Shown: piece by piece, positions 27,403-35,623 of the stretch
Numbering within the stretch: position 1 is the first letter of the stretch
Layout of the letters: each line of letters opens with the position of its first letter
Assembly: GCA_026709505.1 (NCBI GenBank)
Contig: JAPOSW010000080.1
Coordinates: 68,811-115,816, forward strand
DNA from: Gammaproteobacteria bacterium
Lineage (GTDB): Bacteria; Pseudomonadota; Gammaproteobacteria; Arenicellales; Poriferihabitantaceae
Direction of reading: 5' to 3'
DNA length: 47,006 bases
The notes under the pieces: model-generated
Database searches by the model: none
Told to the model about the DNA's origin: nothing
Seen by the model: the letters and a program-made list of their open reading frames with translations, nothing else
Position numbers and translations under genes: made by a program

Positions 27403-28923
27403 CTACCATGACGGTTTCAGCTGCTGCTTTCGAATGTCCACATATTCATCAATCGATTCGCCGATTGCTTCATCAAGCGGTGGTGCCTGATACTCATCGA
27501 GAGCGCACTTGTATAGCCGGTTAGCACGTTCAGCGGCCTGAATCCGACCGCTTTCAGTCCAGCTTTCAAAATTGCTCCAGTCTGAGCATAACGGGTGATG
27601 GAAGGCATTCTGATAGCGTTCGATTGTATGCGCTGCACCAAAGAAGTGTCCGCCCGCACCCACTTCCCGAATTGCTTCGAATGCCAGTTCCGATTCGCCG
27701 ATCCGAACCGGTTTGAGAAATTCACACATCATTTGCACCATTTCAATATCGATCATGAACTTTTCAAATGAGGCACAGAGTCCACCTTCCAGCCAGCCTG
27801 CACCATGCTTGATCATATTGCCGTGTGCCATGACTGCTGCCCAAAGCGACATCCCGGATTCCCAGGCCGCTTGCGCATCCACGCAGTTTGCCGCATTTAC
27901 GTTTGAAGTGCGATAGGGAATTCGATATTTTCGGGCAAGCTGCCCTCCAATAATGACTGCTTTTGCATATTCCGGCGTTCCGAAGGCCGGCGACCCGGAT
28001 TTCATGTCCACATTCGAGGTAAATCCGCCATACATTGCAGGCGCTCCAGGATTCACCATCTGGGTTACTGCCAGCACTCCGAGTGCCTCGGCATTCTGCT
28101 GACTCAGTGCACCGGCCAGGGTCACGGGACTCATTGCTCCTGCCAAGGTAAATGGCGTAACCACCACGGGCTGACCGAATTCGGACATGGTCATCAACCC
28201 TTCCAGCATTGGAGCATCGACCTTGAGTGGTGAATTCGTGTTTACCACTGTGGTAATGCTGGGTTCCTGTTTGAGTTGTTCATGACTTATGGATCTGGCC
28301 ATGCAAATCATCTCAATGGCATCTTCAACCCTACCATTGCCCAAACAGTAAACAGGCCAGGCTTTTTCAGTCAGTTTTATGAATGCCTGATAGGCATCGA
28401 GGTGGCGGGTATGCGCTGGCAAGTCAGTAGGCTCTACCGGATAACCGGAAAAACAGCTGATCGCATTGAAACTCTGTCCGAGTTTCAGAAACTTGCAATA
28501 ATCATCAAAGTTGCCACTGCGTCGTCCATGATCAAGATCCGAGCTATTCGGAGCACTGGCAACGGTAGTGAAGTTGAGATGATTTTGACCATAGACACGA
28601 TTGAACTTGGGGTTGCGGGCATGCAGGAGGAAGGTTTCAGGAATGGTCGAGATCGCATCTGCAATCAGATTCCTGTCAAAAGTCACATAACCGGTCCTTG
28701 GATCGATTTCTGCACCATGGGAAATCATCAGTTCTCTTGCCTTGCTGCTCACGATTTCCAGCCCGATTTCCTCGAGGATGCGCATCGAGCTGTCATGCAG
28801 GGCCTGCAGTTCATCCTCGCTCACCAAGCCGACCGGAGGATACGGATTGGTGATTTCAACGAGTGGGAGTTGTTGTATCCCCCGTGATGGACTGCCAGTC
28901 TGACGGCGCGACCTTCTTGCCAT
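27403..28923 (-). CDS. MttB-family (trimethylamine/betaine:corrinoid) methyltransferase homologue lacking pyrrolysine
   Basis: 506 residues with the family blocks EDELQALHDSSMRILEEIG, VASAPNSSDLDHGRRSG, SPLKVDAPMLEGLM, GAMSPVTLAGALSQQNAEAL, GGFTSNVDMKSGSPAFGTPE and HGAGWLEGGLCASFEKFM. The frame has no in-frame amber codon, so it belongs to the non-pyrrolysine branch, which includes glycine-betaine methyltransferase MtgB. Anaerobic members pass a methyl group to a corrinoid protein. No corrinoid protein or reactivase gene is in the window, so the acceptor is unknown. Adjacency to a DMGDH-like enzyme suggests betaine or another onium substrate. Confidence 0.85.
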   Translation of the reverse strand: MARRSRRQTGSPSRGIQQLPLVEITNPYPPVGLVSEDELQALHDSSMRILEEIGLEIVSSKARELMISHGAEIDPRTGYVTFDRNLIADAISTIPETFLLHARNPKFNRVYGQNHLNFTTVASAPNSSDLDHGRRSGNFDDYCKFLKLGQSFNAISCFSGYPVEPTDLPAHTRHLDAYQAFIKLTEKAWPVYCLGNGRVEDAIEMICMARSISHEQLKQEPSITTVVNTNSPLKVDAPMLEGLMTMSEFGQPVVVTPFTLAGAMSPVTLAGALSQQNAEALGVLAVTQMVNPGAPAMYGGFTSNVDMKSGSPAFGTPEYAKAVIIGGQLARKYRIPYRTSNVNAANCVDAQAAWESGMSLWAAVMAHGNMIKHGAGWLEGGLCASFEKFMIDIEMVQMMCEFLKPVRIGESELAFEAIREVGAGGHFFGAAHTIERYQNAFHHPLCSDWSNFESWTESGRIQAAERANRLYKCALDEYQAPPLDEAIGESIDEYVDIRKQQLKPSW

Positions 28924-29352
28924 TGCGTGTAGCCCAAGACCAGTGAAGTACGAATGGGAAATTATATCGAAACGGGAGCAGATTGATTCAGGGGAACCCG
29001 TGAATTACTGATCGACTCGATCCTGATTTGGCTACTAGAGAAACTTGACCCAACTATTGCAGTGTTTTCTATCAACCTAACGAAACTCTCTCTGAATCTA
29101 CATTCGGAAAAGCCGGGAGCATGAAGCAAATCAAGAAGCGCCTCTGAAACTCATCGGCATCAATCAGTAACCTTGTACAAAAAACACAGAAATTCAATTT
29201 TGTAACGCCGAGTCCTGCACAGATACAATCCATAACTCAACAGTTCAAAAGCAAGCAACAAGAAAACCTAAAGTTCCATTTTGATTGTATTGGCGGTATA
29301 TTATTCATACAGTAAAATTTATGGCTTAAATTAGTCCGAATAGAAACAAAGC
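28924..29352. other. 429-bp spacer without genes
   Basis: It separates the MttB gene from the divergent toxin-antitoxin genes and should hold both promoters. TATATT and TATTAT boxes near 29298-29305 could serve as a -10 for the antitoxin. Nothing else is supported. Confidence 0.4.
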
Positions 29353-29787
29353 ATGGAAAATAATATTCAACGCTCCGATGTTCGAGACCAAGAGCCAGAC
29401 ACTGCAAGAAAAGAGAATGAACTTCGTGTTCACTTGAAGTGGCTAAAACCCGTTGCTGATCTCCCCAGTATTCAGGGCGGGAGTTTTGGTCGCGGAATCT
29501 CCCAGTCGTTAAAGGGTCTGAAGGCACCTGTCAAATTAAGCATACGTAATAAAGAGAGTGCAGTGGTAATGCCATTGAAGAAATATGAAGAAATCAGAGC
29601 CATCATGGAAACTTGTCCCGACTTGGTCGATAGCTCGAAACAATCAGATCTTGTGAGGGACACTGATTTCCTTGATGAGCTGTACTTAAGCATCACTGCA
29701 TCAAGATCTGGTGCAGACGCACTATTCACTGCTAGCGAAGAAGACATCAATAACAGTTACAAGCCGGGTGAAACTGAGTCTCCGTGA
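29353..29787 (+). CDS. Putative antitoxin of a zeta-like toxin-antitoxin pair
   Basis: 144 residues. The middle, KAPVKLSIRNKESAVVMPLK followed by KYEEIRAIMETCPDL, resembles the beta-strand/helix pattern of Phd/YefM-like antitoxins. I do not recognise the N-terminal 45 residues (LRVHLKWLKPVADLPSIQGG). Its stop overlaps the GTG start of the zeta-like toxin (GTGA), the usual coupling in such operons. It is intact although its toxin is frameshifted. The role is inferred mainly from position. Confidence 0.55.
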   Translation: MENNIQRSDVRDQEPDTARKENELRVHLKWLKPVADLPSIQGGSFGRGISQSLKGLKAPVKLSIRNKESAVVMPLKKYEEIRAIMETCPDLVDSSKQSDLVRDTDFLDELYLSITASRSGADALFTASEEDINNSYKPGETESP

Positions 29788-30388
29788 TTACTGTCATCGC
29801 CGATGTCAATGGTGCCGGAAAGAGTTCAATTTTTGGCCGATATATCCGAAAGTATGAGAGCAATTTTCTCAATCCAGATGAACTGGCTCGGTCATTAATG
29901 AGAAAAAATGATTCATTATCGCAGGATGAAGCAAATTCAAGAGCGTGGCTGCTTAACGTTGAATTCCTGCAACAGGCCATTGAGACTGTGCTTTTGAAAC
30001 CACACTAGGCGGCAACACAATAACTCAAATACTGCATGAGGCCATCAATGCAGGTTGTAAGGTTCGGATTTTGTATTGTGGCCTGAACAGCCCGGAACTG
30101 CATATTCAACGTGTAGCGAACAGGGTTTCCAGAGGAGGACACGATATCCCTGAACACAGAATAAGAGAACGCTGGGCTAGTTCGATAGATAACATGCTGG
30201 GATTAGTACCCAAAGCAAGTGAAATTCATCTATACGATAATTCCCTTCCTATAGCGAAAGGGAAGCCAAAGGCAAAAAGACTCATTGTCCTGAAAGAAGG
30301 GAAGTTGGTCGGGAAAATATATAAAGATATGCCTGAATGGGCTAAGCCTTTGGCCTCCGCTATTTTGGCTAGAGCAGTCGAGGCATAG
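29784..30388 (+). pseudogene. Zeta-toxin-family kinase, frameshifted
   Basis: The first frame (29784-30008) gives MITVIADVNGAGKSSIFGRY, a P-loop, then NFLNPDELARSLM and a helix, and ends at TAG. The second frame resumes with FETTLGGNTITQILHEAINA, ILYCGLNSPELHIQRVANRV, GGHDIPEHRIRERWASS and a C-terminal DMPEWAKPLA. Together they make a complete protein of about 200 residues of the small zeta/AAA kinase type. The shift lies at about 29987-29996, around GTGCTTTTGAAA, possibly a single-base change in a T run. Zeta toxins phosphorylate UDP-activated sugars or related nucleotides. Here the P-loop and ETTLGG catalytic region are on separate fragments, so the toxin should be dead if the sequence is right. 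Confidence 0.83.
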
Positions 30389-30466
30389 CATTTTCCTGCA
30401 AACCCTATGACTCCGGCAAAAGTAAGTGACAGCAGGATACATCTAACTTTTGTTGCCGAGCATTGC

Positions 30467-31288
30467 ATGGTTGAGCAACTTATAGGCTATACTCATCCCA
30501 TCATCCTGTGCGGCATGTACGCATTCTCTTCCGTCCTTCGGGAGGCCTGGCAACAGGTATTCTTGCATCTACGCCCATTACTCTCGCTCCCAGGCGGCGG
30601 AGCCTTGGATATTCGTTACAGCAACGCTACAACCGACTTTCAAAAACCCAATCTCTATCTTGGCCACACCTGCGGGTATCCGTTCTGGCATGACTTTCAG
30701 GAAACGCATGAGGTAATCACCGTCCCGGAATTCGCGATTGACGGCTGCTCAGGCATCCACTACTCAAGCTGGATTTTGGCAAGAGCCAATGACCCAAGAG
30801 AATCCCTTGCAGACTTCAAGCAAAGCATAGCGGTGATCAATGCCCATGATTCAAACAGCGGAATGAATGCATTTCGCAGCGAGGTCAGCCGAGTCTCAAC
30901 AGGACAACGATTCTTTAGTGAAGTGAAGGTGAGCGGATCACACCTGAACAGCCTGTCGATGATTCGAAATCAAATCGGTGATATTGCGGCCATTGATGCC
31001 ATCACCTTTGGCCTTGCAAATCGCCTGGGTGAAATTAATGCATCAGACTTCAAAATCCTGCTGCAAACCCAGCTTTTACCCGGCCTGCCATTCATCGCTC
31101 ATCGACAATTCAGGCTTGATGGTAAACTCGTCAATTCGGCTTTGAATGAAGGGTTGACCAATCTCCCGCAGGAAAGTTCCACAATATTGCCGATACGGAA
31201 ATTTTCATCCGTAAATACTGAGCAGTACCGTCGGATCATGGAACTGGAAGAAGCCGCAATTCAACTGGGCTATCCCGAACTGGCATGA
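30467..31288 (+). CDS. Orphan PhnD/SsuA-like substrate-binding domain protein
   Basis: 273 residues from ATG 30467; an upstream ATG at 30407 is possible. The blocks NLYLGHTCGYPFW, DSNSGMNAFRSEVS, VSGSHLNSLSMIRNQIGDIA and AIDAITFGLA are the pattern of phosphonate/phosphate-type periplasmic binding folds (PhnD-like, PF12974). There is no signal peptide and no ABC ATPase or permease next to it, so it may act in the cytoplasm or serve a remote transporter. It converges on the BetA-like gene. The ligand is unknown. Confidence 0.72.
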   Translation: MVEQLIGYTHPIILCGMYAFSSVLREAWQQVFLHLRPLLSLPGGGALDIRYSNATTDFQKPNLYLGHTCGYPFWHDFQETHEVITVPEFAIDGCSGIHYSSWILARANDPRESLADFKQSIAVINAHDSNSGMNAFRSEVSRVSTGQRFFSEVKVSGSHLNSLSMIRNQIGDIAAIDAITFGLANRLGEINASDFKILLQTQLLPGLPFIAHRQFRLDGKLVNSALNEGLTNLPQESSTILPIRKFSSVNTEQYRRIMELEEAAIQLGYPELA

Positions 31289-31341
31289 ATTTCAAGGACA
31301 TCCCGGAAGGGAGACCTCTATCAGCATGGGAACAATCCGGT

Positions 31342-33033
31342 TTACGACTTCTTGGCTTTACCCTGACGTTGGTGATGTTCCCAACCCTCAACCAGGCCAA
31401 CCGGGGCATCCAGCGGATCCAGCATCCCGCGATTCTTGATCAAATCCGCCCCCCGCTCGGCAACCATGATGGTTGGCGCGTTCAAATTGCCATTCGGAAT
31501 CACTGGAAATATCGACGAATCAATAACCCGCAGGCCATCAACACCATGAATTCGGGTTTCAGGGTCGACTACCGCCATATCATCGGTTCCCATCTTGCAT
31601 GAACAGGAGGGATGGTATGCGCTTTCTGTATTCTTGCGAATCCATTCATCAATCTCGTCATCGTTTTGCACGGAGATGCCCGGCTGTATTTCATCGCCCC
31701 GATACGTATCCATGGCGGGTTGCGCCATGATTTCACGGGTCAGTCTCACACACTGTCTAAAGGCATGACGATCATGCTCATGATCCAGATAGTTGAACAG
31801 GATTGAGGGCTTTTCCATCGGGTCGTTTGACTTGACCCGAACATGCCCTCGGCTCAATGGCTTGTTGTGTCCAACATGCACTTGAAAGCCATGACCCTTA
31901 AATGCCGCCCGACCGTCATACCGCATTGCACCCGGCAAGAAATGATACTGGATATCGGGCCACTTGATTGCCGGACCTGAGCGAATGAATGCACAGGATT
32001 CAAAATGATTGGTCGCACCCAGCCCGGTCTTGAAGAGTTTCCACTGCAACCCAATTTTGAACTTGTTCCAGAGATCAAGCCTTGAATTCAAGGTAATTGG
32101 GCGTTGACAGCGAAACTGAAAATAGAATTCCAGGTGATCCTGAAGGTTCATCCCGACACCCGGCAAGTCATGCAGAACTTCAATACCAGCATCCTGCAGA
32201 ACTTGACCCGGACCAATGCCTGACAGCTGAAGCAATTGCGGCGAGCCAATCGACCCGGCACAGAGGATGACCTCCTGCCTGACTGGCACGAATTGATCCT
32301 GGGGCCCTAATCGGTATTCGACGCCTATTGCCCGTTTATCCTTCAGACGAATTCTCCACGTCAATGCACTGGTTATTACCTTGAGGTTGGGCCTGTTGAG
32401 TGCCGGTTTGAGGTAGGCATTGGCGGCAGACCAACGAACGCCGTTCTTGACCGTCATGTGCATCGGGCCAAATCCCTCCTGCAGGTATCCATTGTAGTCT
32501 TCAGTCTCTCCATAACCGGCCTGCACACCTGCTTCAATGAATGCCCTGTAAAGCGGATTTGCCATTTCGTTGCCGTTGTTGACGGCAAGCGGCCCACCCT
32601 GATTTCGATAATCATCCGCCCCATACTTCCAGTCATCCGCTTTCCTGAAATACGGCAGGCAATGCCGATAGTCCCAGCCCTTCGCCCCGGCATCAGCCCA
32701 CTCATCAAAATCATGAGCATGCCCTCGAACGTACACCATGCCGTTGATTGAAGAAGACCCTCCCAACACCTTGCCGCGCGGACAGTGCATGTGGCGGTTG
32801 TCCAGACCCGGTTCTGGTTCGGAATGAAACTGCCATGCAAAACGCTTGGTGTTCATGGGAATCGAGAGCGCAGTTGGCATTTGTATGAATATGCTGCGAT
32901 CCGACCCGCCATATTCAAGCAACAAAACCCGGGTTTCCGGGTCTTCACTGAGGCGGCATGCCAGAACACAGCCTGCCGAGCCTGCACCGACTACTACATA
33001 GTCAAATTCTTTCTCTTCGACACTATGATTCAC
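31342..33033 (-). CDS. betA: GMC oxidoreductase, choline dehydrogenase (BetA)-like
   Basis: 563 residues. The FAD motif [17 protein letters not shown], the GMC signature [20 protein letters not shown], the second signature [16 protein letters not shown] and the C-terminal HPSCSCKMG with [20 protein letters not shown] are all present. BetA oxidises choline to betaine aldehyde at the membrane. The start is GTG with GGGAGC about 10 bp upstream. It is the last gene of the carnitine operon, 36 bp after the GNAT gene. No BetB aldehyde dehydrogenase is adjacent. DddA, which oxidises 3-hydroxypropionate in DMSP pathways, is also GMC-type, so it is a real alternative. Confidence 0.8.
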   Translation of the reverse strand: MNHSVEEKEFDYVVVGAGSAGCVLACRLSEDPETRVLLLEYGGSDRSIFIQMPTALSIPMNTKRFAWQFHSEPEPGLDNRHMHCPRGKVLGGSSSINGMVYVRGHAHDFDEWADAGAKGWDYRHCLPYFRKADDWKYGADDYRNQGGPLAVNNGNEMANPLYRAFIEAGVQAGYGETEDYNGYLQEGFGPMHMTVKNGVRWSAANAYLKPALNRPNLKVITSALTWRIRLKDKRAIGVEYRLGPQDQFVPVRQEVILCAGSIGSPQLLQLSGIGPGQVLQDAGIEVLHDLPGVGMNLQDHLEFYFQFRCQRPITLNSRLDLWNKFKIGLQWKLFKTGLGATNHFESCAFIRSGPAIKWPDIQYHFLPGAMRYDGRAAFKGHGFQVHVGHNKPLSRGHVRVKSNDPMEKPSILFNYLDHEHDRHAFRQCVRLTREIMAQPAMDTYRGDEIQPGISVQNDDEIDEWIRKNTESAYHPSCSCKMGTDDMAVVDPETRIHGVDGLRVIDSSIFPVIPNGNLNAPTIMVAERGADLIKNRGMLDPLDAPVGLVEGWEHHQRQGKAKKS

Positions 33034-33069
33034 TGGTTTATTTGCTCCCGATATCGCACTTTTGGCATG

Positions 33070-33561
33070 TCATGCTTCCAATAGTTCTCTGCTCGACTCA
33101 GCCAGGTTTTTTTCCATGAAAACGGAATGCGGATCATCAGCAGGGTAGTCGCCAAAAGCGGTTCGGTAATGATAGCCCAGGCGCTCGTATAATCTTATCG
33201 CTGATTTCTGGAATATGCCCGTTTCAAGCACAAGACTGTGACACCCCTGATCCCTGGCATATGCCTCCAGTGCCCCCATAATCTGTCCTGATATACCGAG
33301 CCCCCGACTGTTTTCCTCAACATAGACTCTCTTAATTTCACCATAACGCATGGAAGGCGATAGTTTAACCGCGCCGATCCCGACTGCATGATCGCCGATG
33401 AATGCACCGACCAGAAAAGCTTCGGCCTGCTTGAGGTCATGGGGTGAATCGAGATGATTCGATTCTGGTGGATACAACTCTGACTGGTAGCTGTCCAGCT
33501 GGGAGATCAAGCGCAGGATTTGCGGATCGGACAGTTCAGACCGTCTGATTTCAGCGTTCAT
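33070..33561 (-). CDS. GNAT-family N-acetyltransferase
   Basis: 163 residues from the ATG at 33561, which lies 16 bp from the M24 gene stop; a longer start at 33597 would overlap that gene. The acetyl-CoA pyrophosphate-binding loop is NSRGLGISGQIMGALE (a Q/RxxGxG/A variant), followed by HSLVLETGIFQKSAIRLYERLGY. The acceptor is unknown. Its place inside a catabolic operon suggests an accessory or detoxifying role, but nothing in the sequence proves it. Confidence 0.82.
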   Translation of the reverse strand: MNAEIRRSELSDPQILRLISQLDSYQSELYPPESNHLDSPHDLKQAEAFLVGAFIGDHAVGIGAVKLSPSMRYGEIKRVYVEENSRGLGISGQIMGALEAYARDQGCHSLVLETGIFQKSAIRLYERLGYHYRTAFGDYPADDPHSVFMEKNLAESSRELLEA

Positions 33562-33577
33562 GGCTGGCTTTTCCCAA

Positions 33578-34813
33578 TCAAAGCCACTCCATTTCAAAAG
33601 GATAAAGGGTCATCAGCCTGGCTCCGTCACTCGTGATCACCACCTGCTCTTCAAGCTTGACCCCTTCACCGCTCCGCTCGGACCCGATATAGGATTCGAC
33701 ACACAGGGTCATGTTTTCTTCAATCGTACCCTCATAACCATGTGTTGCGAGCTTGTCCCTGTGCTTTATTCCCGGATATTCATCTGCCAGCCCGATGCCA
33801 TGAATCAAAGAACTGTACTTGTTGCTTGCGAATTCCCGGGGGATAGTCCAGGCTGCCCTGGAAGCTTCTTCAAAGGTCATGCCCGGCATCAGCATCGCAA
33901 CATTATGCTGAATTTGCTGGTATGCGTAGGCATATATCCGTCGTTGTTCATCGCTTGGCTTGTCGCCGCACACCCAGCTTCGCGACATATCCGCACAGTA
34001 GCCATAGGGTCCAATCAGATCGGTATCGAAACTGACCATGTCTCCCAGCTCTATCACGCGCATTGAACTTTCGCGAAACCACGGGAAAGTCCGGGGACCG
34101 GACGACAACAGACGAGTTTCTATCCATTCCCCACCCAATGATATATTGGTTTCATGCAGCTTTGCCCACAACGCATTCTCGGTGATGCCGGGCTCGAGCG
34201 ACTCCCGCATTGAACGGATCCCCTGCTCGCACACACTGATTGCCTCCTGCATTAACACCAATTCCTGATCGGACTTGATGGCCCGAGCAAGTTCCATGAC
34301 CTTAAGGCCATCCTGAATTTCGATTTTCCTCCTCAGCAACGGTTCGCAGCCAACATGGGAAAGTCGATCTATGGCAAGACGTCGATTTCCGCCTCCATAT
34401 TTGATGACCAAATCCGCAATCGTATCGGCGAACTGCTCGGCCTTTTCGGATGACCGACCGCCTGCCGAGAAATAGTAAAAAGATGAATGCACCCGATACT
34501 CATCAATCGTCGGGATATCTTCAGCAAGGTGAGGATAGTCTCCGTAATCAAACAGTATCAGCGGGCCATCGGTTGCGACAAACACACAACGGGTTTCATA
34601 GTGCGAGCACCATAGCTGCATGTTTGTTGCATCCGAGGCATACCGGCAATTGATCTGGTCAAACAGCAAGATACCCGCATAATCATGCTTTCTTAACTGT
34701 TCATGAATGCGATCAAGCCGGTAGCGCCTTACTGAATCAAGATCAACGGGAGGGTTCGTGAATTCCATCGCGCCATGCTGGCGGGCGACTATCTTTTGCT
34801 CAGACAAGTTCAT
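33578..34813 (-). CDS. DddP-like M24-family protein (candidate DMSP lyase)
   Basis: 411 residues from ATG 34813; an in-frame TTG at 34825 is less likely. It has the creatinase/M24 pita-bread fold with five visible metal ligands: SFDTDLIGPYGYCADMSRSW (three Asp), LIHGIGLADEYPGI (His), CVESYIG (Glu) and KLEEQVVIT (Glu). Stretches such as RYASDATNMQLW and GEWIETRLLSSGPRTFPWF match the DMSP lyase DddP much better than Xaa-Pro peptidases or ectoine hydrolase. The Asp six residues after the metal His, the proposed catalytic base of DddP, is kept. DddP cleaves DMSP to acrylate and dimethyl sulfide. A related onium substrate is equally possible, because the operon otherwise degrades carnitine. Confidence 0.78.
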   Translation of the reverse strand: MNLSEQKIVARQHGAMEFTNPPVDLDSVRRYRLDRIHEQLRKHDYAGILLFDQINCRYASDATNMQLWCSHYETRCVFVATDGPLILFDYGDYPHLAEDIPTIDEYRVHSSFYYFSAGGRSSEKAEQFADTIADLVIKYGGGNRRLAIDRLSHVGCEPLLRRKIEIQDGLKVMELARAIKSDQELVLMQEAISVCEQGIRSMRESLEPGITENALWAKLHETNISLGGEWIETRLLSSGPRTFPWFRESSMRVIELGDMVSFDTDLIGPYGYCADMSRSWVCGDKPSDEQRRIYAYAYQQIQHNVAMLMPGMTFEEASRAAWTIPREFASNKYSSLIHGIGLADEYPGIKHRDKLATHGYEGTIEENMTLCVESYIGSERSGEGVKLEEQVVITSDGARLMTLYPFEMEWL

Positions 34814-34834
34814 CGTGCATCCCAATGTGAATGT

Positions 34835-35623
34835 TCAACGGCCCTTCCAGACCGGTTTGCGTTTCTCGGAAAAGGCTTTCGCACCTTCCAGCATATCTTC
34901 ACTGTTGTACAGTGTCCTGACAGCGGGCAGCGACTGTGAATTGATCAAGTCAAGCGCCTGTTGAAAATCCATGTTTTGCGTCTTGCGCACAACCTCCTTG
35001 ATCGCTGCAAATACCAAAGGAGGTCCTTCGGCCAGCAGCTGCGCGATTTCCCGGGCCCGCGGCAGCAGCCGATCAAGATTGACAACCTCGTTAACCAGCC
35101 CCCACTTCGCCGCTTCCTCTGCATCAATCCAGCGACCGGTAAAGAGCATCTCCATCGCAATGTGATGCGGAATTGTCCTGGGAAGCTTTATCGTTGCCGC
35201 GTCAGCCAGGGTTCCGGCATTAATCTCCGGCAGCGCGAAGGCTGCAGAGTCCGAAGCAACAATTATGTCAGCGCAGATCATCAGCTCAAAACCGCCGCCA
35301 CAGGCAATGCCATTGACTGCGGCAATCACCGGCTTGTTGAGATCGGGCAGCTCCTGCAGTCCGCCAAAACCGCCAACCCCGAAATCAGTGGTTGCACTCT
35401 CTCCATCTGCCGCCGCATTGAGATCCCAGCCTGCACAAAAAAACCGGTTTCCTCCCCCGGTGAGAATAGCCACATTCAAGCCAGGGTCATCCCTGAAACC
35501 AGCAAACACGCGACCCAGCTCCTGACTGGTCGACTGATCGATTGCATTGGCCCTGGGCCGATCCAAAACCACTTCGAGAATTCGACCATTGATTGAGGTT
35601 TTTACCGGTCTTGCATTATCCAT
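34835..35623 (-). CDS. Enoyl-CoA hydratase, CaiD-like (carnitinyl-CoA dehydratase type)
   Basis: 262 residues from ATG 35623. The crotonase fold is clear: FFCAGWDLNAAADGE, KPVIAAVNGIACGGGFELMI (oxyanion hole) and FALPEINAGTLADAATIKLP with the catalytic Glu. The AGWDL-x-AAA-x-GE segment and the DFGVGGFGGL loop are strikingly close to CaiD, which interconverts crotonobetainyl-CoA and carnitinyl-CoA. It overlaps the end of the acyl-CoA synthetase gene by 22 bp, showing tight coupling. Hydration of acryloyl-CoA would be the alternative job if the operon also handles DMSP. Confidence 0.85.
   Translation of the reverse strand: MDNARPVKTSINGRILEVVLDRPRANAIDQSTSQELGRVFAGFRDDPGLNVAILTGGGNRFFCAGWDLNAAADGESATTDFGVGGFGGLQELPDLNKPVIAAVNGIACGGGFELMICADIIVASDSAAFALPEINAGTLADAATIKLPRTIPHHIAMEMLFTGRWIDAEEAAKWGLVNEVVNLDRLLPRAREIAQLLAEGPPLVFAAIKEVVRKTQNMDFQQALDLINSQSLPAVRTLYNSEDMLEGAKAFSEKRKPVWKGR

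Noticed and set aside
34961-35596. A 211-codon plus-strand frame opposite the CaiD-like gene
   Set aside because: It is the antisense shadow of a well-supported crotonase and has no family features.
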